NCBI GenBank assembly: GCA_900313405.1
Contig: OMQY01000175.1
Coordinates: 1-8,445, forward strand
Direction: 5' to 3'
Length of the DNA: 8,445 nucleotides
Origin: an uncultured Eubacteriales bacterium
GTDB taxonomy: Bacteria; Bacillota_A; Clostridia; Saccharofermentanales; Saccharofermentanaceae
A program made the position numbers and the translations under genes. Shown here one piece after another: positions 1-5,848 of the stretch; the stretch's first letter is position 1, and every line of letters begins with the position of its first letter. Below the pieces are notes generated by a model that saw only the letters and a list, made by a program, of their open reading frames with translations, made no database searches and was not told where the DNA came from.

Positions 1-137
1 GGTAACGATTCCGGCCCCATCTGTGACAAAATCGTGTCAATCTTTGGGTTTTGCCACCTTTTATGCGATATATGGTTCTTGGAAGTGTTATAATTCTGAC
101 AATCGGTTATTATGCTTTGAATTAGTTAGGAGATAAT
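1..137. other. Leader region upstream of the first operon, no gene seen
   Basis: No coding region can be supported here. Plus-strand frames 1 and 2 stay open to bases 93 and 136, but their translations are Cys/Ser-rich, match no family I know, and run through the promoter. A tail of an upstream gene in bases 1-60 cannot be excluded because the left edge cuts the context. The right half is AT-rich and carries the promoter and ribosome binding site of the following gene. I see no stem-loop plus T-run terminator. Confidence 0.6.
86..94 (+). promoter_or_regulatory. Extended -10 promoter of the yqhQ-prmC-DUF951-NYN operon
   Basis: The sequence TGTTATAAT is a perfect TATAAT at 89-94 preceded by the TGN extension. 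No good -35 box lies 16-18 bases upstream (66-71 reads CGATAT), which extended -10 promoters can tolerate. The predicted start of transcription is near base 101, giving a leader of about 37 bases. The AGGAG ribosome binding site at 128-132 sits 5 bases before the ATG at 138. This is the only convincing promoter before the four-gene operon. Assignment is from motif and position only. Confidence 0.6.
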
Positions 138-1127
138 ATGTCAGAGATCAAACCTGAACTTAAGAAGACGACGATCGGCGGCCAGGCCCTGATCGAGGGC
201 GTCATGATGGTGGGGCCGCACCGCACGTCGATGGCGGTCAGGAAAGGCGACGGTTCCATCTATATCGAGGAAGTTCCCAGAAGTGAGAGGGTAAGCTATT
301 TTGAGAAGGTGCCTTTTATCAGGGGATGTATTAGATTTTATAAGATGCTGGTCACCGGTACGGGCGCGCTCATGAGGTCCGCGGATATATCCGAGGAGGG
401 CAAGCCCGAGGAGGAGACGAAGGATCAGGAGCCGAAGAAGCCTTCTGCTATCGAGGCTTTCGCTGAGAAGCATTATGATCTGATCCTTACGCTGTCGGCC
501 ATACTCGGTATCCTCATCAGCGTAGGTATCTTTATCGTTCTGCCGAGGATCCTTGTCGATATCGGGGCGAGATTCATGAGTGATGAACTGAGGGCGAAGA
601 CCTGGATGTCTGTAGTGCTCAACCTGATAGAGGGTGTACTGCGACTAGTGTTCTTTTTCTTGTATCTGATACTCGCATCCAGGCTCGAGGACATCGACAG
701 AGTATGGAGATATCACGGAGCGGAGCATAAGACGATCGCCTGTTATGAGGCCGGCGAACCGCTTACTGTCGATAATGTAAGGAAGTATCCCAGATTCCAT
801 CCAAGATGCGGAACGGCATTCATGTTTATCGTTCTGGCGATATCGATCCTGATCTACACGGTCATCGGTATCTTTATCCCTGACAGGAGCATCGGAATGA
901 ATGTGCTCATCAGAGTAATAGCTGTTCCGATCATCTGCGGTGTGTCTTTCGAGATATTGAGATTTGTCGGCAGACACGATAAGAATGTCTTCTGCAGGAT
1001 CTTAAGTAAGCCCGGACTCTGGCTTCAGAACTTCACGACAAGCGAGCCGGACGGACCGATAATCGAAGTCGCGATCAGCGCGATGCAGGCAGTTATCCCC
1101 GAGAATGCGGAAGATGATGTCTGGTAA
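138..1127 (+). CDS. yqhQ: DUF1385 family (YqhQ-like) membrane protein
   Basis: A 329-residue integral membrane protein of the DUF1385 family, whose molecular function I do not know to be established. Family hallmarks are present: GGQALIEGVMM at residues 14-24, YHGAEHK at 192-198, HPRCGT at 221-226 and PGLWLQ at 292-297. Hydrophobic segments lie near 114-140, 158-181, 226-248 and 256-275, so about four membrane spans are expected. An acidic, Lys-rich stretch at 82-103 separates the N-terminal motif from the first span. The conserved His and Cys residues could bind a metal, but that is inference. The start is supported by AGGAG five bases upstream. The gene leads an operon and its end overlaps prmC. 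In many Bacillota this family lies beside prmC, as here. Confidence 0.93.
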   Translation: MSEIKPELKKTTIGGQALIEGVMMVGPHRTSMAVRKGDGSIYIEEVPRSERVSYFEKVPFIRGCIRFYKMLVTGTGALMRSADISEEGKPEEETKDQEPKKPSAIEAFAEKHYDLILTLSAILGILISVGIFIVLPRILVDIGARFMSDELRAKTWMSVVLNLIEGVLRLVFFFLYLILASRLEDIDRVWRYHGAEHKTIACYEAGEPLTVDNVRKYPRFHPRCGTAFMFIVLAISILIYTVIGIFIPDRSIGMNVLIRVIAVPIICGVSFEILRFVGRHDKNVFCRILSKPGLWLQNFTTSEPDGPIIEVAISAMQAVIPENAEDDVW

Positions 1128-1974
1128 TTATCCTGAACAGTATTATAAAAGACTTGTTGAGGCGGGTGTCGATGTTTACGATGCCCGTCTTGAACTTGAG
1201 GGGATGGCAGAGGCCTCGCGCGACGAGGCCGAACTCGAGTCGTTCGTCGCGCGCCGCATATCGGGCGAGCCTTTTGCTTATATCGTCGGACAGCGGGCGT
1301 TCTACAAGGAGTGCTATAAGGTTACACCGGCCGTACTGATCCCTCGTAATGACACGGAGGTGCTGGTCGAGACCGTGGCGGCGGCCTGCGGCTGTAATGA
1401 TCTGCCGACGGGTGAGATCGCCAAGGTCCCGCGGATGAGCGTGACAGGCAGAGTTGATATCCTTGACCTGTGCACCGGCAGCGGGTGTGTCGGGATCTCG
1501 CTCGCGAATGAATTGATGTCGCACGGACTGGAAGTGACGGCGCTTCTGACTGATGTGAGTGAGGAGGCGCTTAAGATCGCTAAGTATAATGCCGGGCGGC
1601 AGGGCAAGGATGCGAAGTGCTTTGATGTGCTGAGGGTCGATGTGACGAGTGACAGTCTCGAAAAGGTTTTCGATATAATAACTGCGAATCCGCCGTATAT
1701 CGACCGTAAGGCGATGGAGGAATTGCCTGCTCAGGTCGGCGGGAAAGAGCCGTACATTGCGCTATTCGGAGGAGAGGACGGACTCGACTTCTACCGGGCG
1801 ATAGCGGGCAGGTTTATCAGGAATCTGAAGGCGGGCGGCATTATCGCTGTCGAACACGGATTCGACCAGGGCGGGAAAGTCAGGAAGATCTGGACCGAAG
1901 CGGGGCTCAGGGACGTTGCAACTATAGATGATTACGGCGGTAACCCGCGCGTGACATACGGATTTAAGAGGTGA
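1105..1974 (+). CDS. prmC: Peptide chain release factor N5-glutamine methyltransferase PrmC
   Basis: A 289-residue class I SAM-dependent methyltransferase. PrmC methylates the glutamine of the GGQ motif in release factors RF1 and RF2 in the cytoplasm. Visible marks, numbered from the 1105 start: the N-terminal-domain signature ISGEPFAYIVG at 52-62, LIPRNDTEVLVE at 78-89 (usually LIPRPDTE), the SAM-binding loop DLCTGSGCVGISLA at 121-134, the catalytic NPPYI at 195-199, and GGEDGLDFYR at 222-231. Residues about 97-116 form a short insertion between the two domains. The start is uncertain: ATG codons at 1105, 1114 and 1117 all lie inside the end of the preceding gene, none with a strong ribosome binding site, which suggests translational coupling. 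prfA, a frequent partner, is not in this window. Confidence 0.95.
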   Translation: MRKMMSGNYPEQYYKRLVEAGVDVYDARLELEGMAEASRDEAELESFVARRISGEPFAYIVGQRAFYKECYKVTPAVLIPRNDTEVLVETVAAACGCNDLPTGEIAKVPRMSVTGRVDILDLCTGSGCVGISLANELMSHGLEVTALLTDVSEEALKIAKYNAGRQGKDAKCFDVLRVDVTSDSLEKVFDIITANPPYIDRKAMEELPAQVGGKEPYIALFGGEDGLDFYRAIAGRFIRNLKAGGIIAVEHGFDQGGKVRKIWTEAGLRDVATIDDYGGNPRVTYGFKR

Positions 1975-1977
1975 GAT

Positions 1978-2190
1978 ATGCCGGGCAAGTTCTTTATGTA
2001 TCAATATGAAGTCGGTGATGTCGTCGTTATGCGTAAAAAGCATCCGTGCGGGAGTAAGAGCTGGAAGCTCACGCGCGTCGGGATGGAGTGTAAGCTCGTC
2101 TGCGAAGGCTGCGGACGAATGATGACGATGGACAGGCCGACGCTCGAGAAGGCGACTGCCGAGGTGAAAAGGGAGGAAAAAGATGGATAA
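1978..2190 (+). CDS. DUF951 small cysteine-containing protein
   Basis: A 70-residue protein of the DUF951 family, function unknown. It shows the family layout: a beta-rich YEVGDVVVMRKKHPCGS at residues 10-26, then WKLTRVGMECKLVCEGCGR around 29-47. Cys24, Cys42 and Cys45 with His22 could form a small zinc site, which would suit nucleic-acid binding, but this is inference. The C-terminus is charged. The start at 1978 lies 3 bases after the prmC stop and is preceded by AAGAGGTGAG, so it is preferred over the in-frame ATG at 1996. The last 8 bases overlap the next gene, suggesting coupled translation. Confidence 0.88.
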   Translation: MPGKFFMYQYEVGDVVVMRKKHPCGSKSWKLTRVGMECKLVCEGCGRMMTMDRPTLEKATAEVKREEKDG

Positions 2191-2977
2191 TCTGCAGAGG
2201 ATAGCGCTTCTGATCGACGCTGACAATACACAGGTACACAAGATCGAGGCGGTGATAAGAGAGATATCGACCAGAGGCAGGATAGTCGTTAAAAGGGCTT
2301 ACGGCAACTGGAAGAAGGATATCCTTAAGAACTGGGAAGGCGAGATAAAGCGTCTCGCGATCAATGCGAATCAGCAGTTCGATTACGTGTCCGGGAAGAA
2401 TGCTACGGACATGGCGCTCGTGATCGACGCGATGGATATGCTCTATAAGGATCTTTATGATGCTTTCGTCATTGTGGCAAGCGACAGTGATTATACGCCT
2501 CTGGCGATAAGGATCCACGAGTCAGGCGTATATGTTATCGGCGTGGGTGAGAAGAAGACACCGGCTCCGTTCGTTAATGCCTGCGATGAATTCATCCTTC
2601 TTGAGAATCTGGAAGATGATTCCGCTGCGCGTAAGAAGAAAACAAAAAAGACGAAGAAATCCTCATCCAAGAAGAACACTAAAGCTTCGGTCAAGGAAGT
2701 CATTAATGACGAGCCTGAAGAGGTCGAAGAAGATGACGAGATGGAGGATATCCATCAGCTCTTGAGGATCGCTTATGAGAAGTACGCAGATGACGACGGA
2801 TATGTAAACGTTGCCTCGGCAGGTCAGTATATCAAGCGTGTAATGCCGGAGTTCGACATACGTACATATCACCACGTCAAATTACCGGAGCTGCTCGCGG
2901 ATTTCCCTGACCGTTACGAGATAAAGAAGTATCCGGGCAAAGGCACGGTCACGATAATCGCATACAGATGTCTTTGA
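2183..2977 (+). CDS. NYN-domain putative ribonuclease with C-terminal OST-HTH/LOTUS domain
   Basis: A 264-residue protein in three parts. Residues 5-143 form a NYN (PIN-like, LabA/DUF88) domain with the expected acidic residues: IDADN at 11-15, ATDMALVID at 74-82 and SDSDYTPL at 100-107. Members of this fold are metal-dependent RNases or bind RNA. Residues 148-187 are a low-complexity linker, first Lys/Ser-rich and then Glu/Asp-rich. Residues 188-262 match an OST-HTH/LOTUS winged-helix domain (LLRIAYEKYADDDGYVNV, then IKRVMPEFDIRTYHH), a fold known to bind RNA. The combined architecture points to RNA processing or decay; the substrate is unknown. The start has GGGAGG at 2171-2176, six bases upstream, and overlaps the DUF951 gene by 8 bases. 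It is the last gene of its operon. Confidence 0.9.
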   Translation: MDNLQRIALLIDADNTQVHKIEAVIREISTRGRIVVKRAYGNWKKDILKNWEGEIKRLAINANQQFDYVSGKNATDMALVIDAMDMLYKDLYDAFVIVASDSDYTPLAIRIHESGVYVIGVGEKKTPAPFVNACDEFILLENLEDDSAARKKKTKKTKKSSSKKNTKASVKEVINDEPEEVEEDDEMEDIHQLLRIAYEKYADDDGYVNVASAGQYIKRVMPEFDIRTYHHVKLPELLADFPDRYEIKKYPGKGTVTIIAYRCL

Positions 2978-3004
2978 TCGATCCGGGTTAAGCGATCTTA
3001 TCAA
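2976..3004. other. Short convergent junction with only a weak imperfect hairpin
   Basis: The NYN gene stops at 2977 and the convergent plsC gene stops at 2988, leaving 10 bases. A weak dyad exists: GATCG at 2976-2980 against CGATC at 2993-2997. The flanks TTGAT (2974-2978) and ATCAA (3000-3004) offer an alternative pairing. There is no GC-rich stem followed by a T-run in either direction, so I do not call an intrinsic terminator. The transcripts may overlap or end by another mechanism. Confidence 0.3.
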
Positions 3005-3740
3005 GTCTCGCCTGCATTGTTGCCTTGATCCTCTCGGCGATCTCGGGGGTCTTTAAGTCCTTGATCTCTTCGTAGGGGATAACTTCAACTATATCGAGAG
3101 TGACACGGGTCCTTCTTCTGAGCCAGTTCTTGCTGATGTCGTGTGCTCCTGTCATCACGCAGACGGCAATGGGGCACTTGGCCCACAATGCGGACTTGAG
3201 CGAACCGTCGTGGAATTTCTTAAGTGTCTTGTTGTCAAAGTTTCTCGTGCCCTCGGGATATACGGCTACGCATGAGTCGCCCGATGAGATCATGTCGGCG
3301 GCCTGGCGGATGACCTGAATGCCCTGACGGTTGTTCTTACGGTCGATCGCCATGTAGCGGAGTCTCCACATGTATCTGCCGGCGATAGGAAGGTCGAATA
3401 CGGAGGGCTTAGAGATAAAGGCGATCGGATATTTCTTGAGCCAGCCGCCCATTATGAACGGGTCGAGGTTGGAGCAGTGATTGCCCACGATCAGGAACTT
3501 CTCACCCTCGGGTGAAGGCAGGAGCTCGAGGCCGGTAACCTTTACCCGGGCACCGCCGAAAAAGGCGCAGAGGCGATATCCGAAGGAGAAGACCTTGGTA
3601 TAGAACATCGATGTCTTCTCATAGGTCTTCTTCTTGCTTACGGTCCTCGATACTATGAAGAGGAAAAGCCAGATCGGGATGCTCAAGATCCCCGCGATAA
3701 CAGTATAGATAAAATAGATCACAGTTGCTGCGATACGCAT
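2988..3740 (-). CDS. plsC: 1-acyl-sn-glycerol-3-phosphate acyltransferase, PlsC family
   Basis: A 250-residue membrane-associated acyltransferase that would add the second acyl chain to lysophosphatidic acid, giving phosphatidic acid in phospholipid synthesis. An N-terminal hydrophobic segment covers residues 6-30. The four LPLAT blocks are visible: NHCSNLD at 87-93 (His88 and Asp93 form the HX4D catalytic pair), the AIDRKN block at 131-136, the phosphate-binding YPEGTR at 161-166, and CPIAVCVMTG at 189-198. Length is normal. The start is supported by GGAGGT at 3745-3750 (minus strand), four bases upstream. This site lies within the end of the upstream VOC gene, which plsC overlaps by 22 bases, so the two are almost certainly co-transcribed and translationally coupled. 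Acyl-chain preference cannot be read from the sequence. Confidence 0.93.
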   Translation of the reverse strand: MRIAATVIYFIYTVIAGILSIPIWLFLFIVSRTVSKKKTYEKTSMFYTKVFSFGYRLCAFFGGARVKVTGLELLPSPEGEKFLIVGNHCSNLDPFIMGGWLKKYPIAFISKPSVFDLPIAGRYMWRLRYMAIDRKNNRQGIQVIRQAADMISSGDSCVAVYPEGTRNFDNKTLKKFHDGSLKSALWAKCPIAVCVMTGAHDISKNWLRRRTRVTLDIVEVIPYEEIKDLKTPEIAERIKATMQARLDKIA

Positions 3741-4585
3741 ATGTACCTCCCGTCGCAGTCCTCCATAACGAACTGCCGATTGATATTACTGTTTACTGCC
3801 TCATTGGCATCCGGCAGCGGCTCGACTATATTGACGCCTGCTGTCTGAAGTGTCGACTGGAGCAGGAAGGGTTCAGAAGCATAGACATACATGTCATACC
3901 TGAAGCCGGACTTTTGCCTTATCGGCAATACGGCATCGCCCTTGCCTTCTGCCAGCACGATGGATATATTATCACGTTCGAGACGGATATGGGGCATGGA
4001 TTCATCGCTCAGATGAACAGACTTGAATCCGCACTTCTGCTCATAGAAAAGCGCCGTCTTAAGAGGATCCTCGCAGATAAAGACTGCCGCCGCCGCATTC
4101 ATGAGGTGAAGTCCCTGTTCCTCTTCTTCACCGTCGGAAGTGTCCGTAGCTGTATCGGATGTGACATTCTCCGTATCGATCTTATCCGGCACGGAACTGT
4201 TCATCCTGAATCCGAGGAGCGGCTTGCCGAACATCTCCTCGTGAGTGTCGAGGGAAGACATGATCTTCTGTCTCTCCATAATGTCGTCGCTTGAAGGTGC
4301 GGAAGGGATGTCCCTCAGGAATTCGATCTTCTCGCAGTACTCGGCAAGGTTGACGAGCCTTATGTAGAGCGGCAATATCTCGGTTGTTGATGTCGGAAGG
4401 TCTTTGTTCCCGTGAAGGAACTGCATTCCGTATTCGACGGCTTCCGCAGGAAGAGCCGCAAAGAGACGATTCAGGAAGTTCATCTCTTCTATCGCATTCT
4501 CTGCGCAGTCACCGCCTGCGAGCACATCGCTCAACATGTCAAAAACCACATTCATATCGTGCTTCGGATAGTCTTTATTCAGCAT
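3719..4585 (-). CDS. Unrecognised helical N-terminal region fused to a VOC (glyoxalase-like) domain
   Basis: A 288-residue predicted cytoplasmic protein. Residues 1-125 look helical and match no family I recognise. Residues 130-158 are a polar linker rich in Asp, Glu, Thr and Ser. Residues 163-286 resemble a VOC module: FICEDPLKTALFYEQKCGF at 169-187 is the typical first strand and helix, and FVMEDCDGRYICVSQ at 272-286 the typical last strands. The usual metal ligands (His/Gln in the first strand, Glu in the last) appear replaced by Ala and Val, so binding without catalysis is more likely than glyoxalase activity. The start at 4585 is chosen because GAGGGA lies five bases upstream (4591-4596); an in-frame ATG at 4600 would add five residues but has no such site. 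It forms an operon with plsC. Its cellular role is unknown. Confidence 0.8.
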   Translation of the reverse strand: MLNKDYPKHDMNVVFDMLSDVLAGGDCAENAIEEMNFLNRLFAALPAEAVEYGMQFLHGNKDLPTSTTEILPLYIRLVNLAEYCEKIEFLRDIPSAPSSDDIMERQKIMSSLDTHEEMFGKPLLGFRMNSSVPDKIDTENVTSDTATDTSDGEEEEQGLHLMNAAAAVFICEDPLKTALFYEQKCGFKSVHLSDESMPHIRLERDNISIVLAEGKGDAVLPIRQKSGFRYDMYVYASEPFLLQSTLQTAGVNIVEPLPDANEAVNSNINRQFVMEDCDGRYICVSQQL

Positions 4586-4617
4586 TTTTATCCCTCGCAT
4601 AGGTATTTCTAATGGTT

Positions 4618-4623
4618 TATTAT
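4618..4623 (+). promoter_or_regulatory. Possible -10 box for the HAD gene, overlapping the opposing promoter
   Basis: TATTAT on the plus strand, with no recognisable -35 17 bases upstream (4595-4600 reads TCGCAT). If used, transcription would begin near 4630, exactly at the ATG preferred for the HAD gene, making a leaderless mRNA. This would agree with the lack of a ribosome binding site there. It is weak evidence, since the same AT-rich bases form the minus-strand TATAAT. Confidence 0.25.
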
Positions 4624-4627
4624 AGCA
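4619..4627 (-). promoter_or_regulatory. Extended -10 promoter of the VOC-plsC operon
   Basis: On the minus strand this reads TGCTATAAT: a perfect TATAAT (4624 down to 4619) preceded by the TGN extension. The hexamer 17 bases further upstream is GTCAAA, a poor -35. Transcription should start near 4612, leaving about 26 bases before the ATG at 4585, which includes the GAGGGA ribosome binding site. The element lies immediately next to the start of the divergent HAD gene. Called from motif and position only. Confidence 0.6.
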
Positions 4628-4629
4628 TC

Positions 4630-5316
4630 ATGTTTAATGTTTTTGACCTTGATGATACTCTGTACAGTTTACGGGGTGCCTTTGACCGGGCACACAAAAG
4701 AATGTTTCCGGATCTTCATGTCGATGATCTCGGGGAGCTCTTCGCATGCGTAAGGAAACACAGTTATGTGACACTGGAGATGACCGCTAAGGGGGAACTT
4801 AAGCAGGAAGACGAGTTCTCCTACAGGATAATGAGGGCTTATGCCGAACACGGGATCGACGTGAGCCGCGCCGAGTGTGACGTATACGAGAAGATATATA
4901 GGGAAGAGCAAAAGAATATAGTCCTTTTCGACGGGGCGGATAAGCTGCTCGATCATTATGCCGCAGTAAGCGATAAGATCGCGATAATGACGAACGGGCT
5001 TGTTGCCGTGCAGATGGGCAAGATCGAGCGTCTGGGTCTTAAGAAATGGTTCAGCGAAGACCGCATCTTTATATCCGATGACCTGGGATTCCCCAAGCCC
5101 GATGAGCGGGCACATATGGAAGTCGAGAAGAGACTCGGAGCGCTCCCTCATGATATAAGGATGATCGGCGATACATATGCTGCGGACATGAGAGGGGCGA
5201 TAGGGCGCGGCTGGAAGACCGTCTGGTTCAACCACAGACACGAGCAGTTGCCCGAAGGTGCGCCGGAGCCTGATGTCACGGTGTACAGTATGGAAGAACT
5301 CTTGCAAATAAAGTGA
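4630..5316 (+). CDS. HAD superfamily (subfamily IA) phosphatase
   Basis: A 228-residue HAD hydrolase, probably a phosphatase for a small phosphorylated metabolite. Motif I is FDLDDTLYS at residues 5-13 (Asp6 nucleophile, Asp8 acid/base). Motif II is IMTNG at 119-123, motif III has Lys156 in FPKPD, and motif IV is GDTYAAD at 180-186. Residues about 15-90 form a helical cap. The DLDDTLY beginning resembles YjjG-like and pyrimidine 5'-nucleotidase branches, but the substrate cannot be fixed. The start is uncertain. ATG 4630 places motif I at the usual distance but lacks a ribosome binding site. ATG 4612 adds six residues and has only a weak AGG eight bases upstream. The gene is divergent from the VOC-plsC operon and is followed by ybaK, which has its own likely promoter. 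Confidence 0.9.
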   Translation: MFNVFDLDDTLYSLRGAFDRAHKRMFPDLHVDDLGELFACVRKHSYVTLEMTAKGELKQEDEFSYRIMRAYAEHGIDVSRAECDVYEKIYREEQKNIVLFDGADKLLDHYAAVSDKIAIMTNGLVAVQMGKIERLGLKKWFSEDRIFISDDLGFPKPDERAHMEVEKRLGALPHDIRMIGDTYAADMRGAIGRGWKTVWFNHRHEQLPEGAPEPDVTVYSMEELLQIK

Positions 5317-5329
5317 TTTGAGTTATCAT
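5302..5329 (+). promoter_or_regulatory. Promoter of the ybaK-antiporter operon
   Basis: TTGCAA at 5302-5307 and TATCAT at 5324-5329 are separated by 16 bases, a fair sigma-A-type match. The -35 box lies in the last codons of the HAD gene, whose stop is 5314-5316. Transcription would start near 5336, just before the AGGAG ribosome binding site at 5346-5350. The element suggests ybaK need not depend on read-through from the HAD gene. Confidence 0.5.
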
Positions 5330-5358
5330 TGTGTGGCGACAACATAGGAGATAAACAA

Positions 5359-5838
5359 ATGGCAGGTATCAAGAAGACAAATGCGATGCGTATGCTCGAG
5401 AAGGACGGGATCGAACATTCTGTCCTCGAATATGAGTTCGACGAGAACGATCTCGACGGACATCACGTTGCCGACTTCCTGAACCTCCCCTACGAAGAGG
5501 TCTTCAAGACCCTTGTCGCGAAGGGCGATAACGGCGAATATCTCGTCTTCTGTCTGTCGGTGGATGACGAAGTCGATCTTAAGAAGGCGGCTTCTCTTGC
5601 CGGACTTAAGAGGGTTGAGATGATACACGTCAAGGACTTGCTTGCCGTTACAGGCTATATCCGCGGCGGTTGTTCTCCGATCGGCATGAAGAAAAAGTAC
5701 AGAACATTCATAGATGAGATGATCGAACTGATCGATGACGTGTCGGTCAGCGGCGGTCAGAGAGGATATCAGATCAGACTGAAGGCGGCAGACCTCGTGG
5801 CATATACGGAAGCTACTGTCGGTTCGATCACAAAGTGA
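5359..5838 (+). CDS. ybaK: YbaK/EbsC-type Cys-tRNA(Pro) deacylase
   Basis: A 159-residue protein of the YbaK/EbsC family. These are cytoplasmic trans-editing enzymes that hydrolyse Cys-tRNA(Pro) made in error by prolyl-tRNA synthetase. Visible marks: KKTNAMRML at residues 5-13, VFKTLV at 48-53 with the conserved Lys50, the substrate-loop motif TGYIRGGCSPIG at 98-109, and SGGQRGYQI at 131-139. Length is usual for the family. The start at 5359 has AGGAG eight bases upstream (5346-5350). An in-frame ATG at 5329 would overlap the promoter's -10 box and has no ribosome binding site, so it is rejected. The antiporter gene follows after 10 bases, probably in the same transcript, though no functional link is obvious. 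Confidence 0.94.
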   Translation: MAGIKKTNAMRMLEKDGIEHSVLEYEFDENDLDGHHVADFLNLPYEEVFKTLVAKGDNGEYLVFCLSVDDEVDLKKAASLAGLKRVEMIHVKDLLAVTGYIRGGCSPIGMKKKYRTFIDEMIELIDDVSVSGGQRGYQIRLKAADLVAYTEATVGSITK

Positions 5839-5848
5839 AGGCGGTAAG

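Noticed and set aside
12..40. Minus-strand TTGACA at 35-40 as part of a divergent promoter
   Set aside because: The position 17 bases downstream reads GGGCCG, with no -10 box, and no minus-strand gene is visible.
2..136. Open plus-strand frames in the left-edge leader as an upstream gene end
   Set aside because: Short, no recognisable family, odd composition, and they run through the promoter and ribosome binding site of the next gene.
1674..1680. TATAAT within prmC as an internal promoter
   Set aside because: No -35 or TGN extension, and no gene start follows; expected by chance in the codons for Asp-Ile-Ile.
3725..4294. Long open frame on the plus strand opposite the VOC gene
   Set aside because: It is a shadow of the minus-strand gene: no ribosome binding site and no family match, while the minus strand shows a VOC domain, promoter and ribosome binding site.
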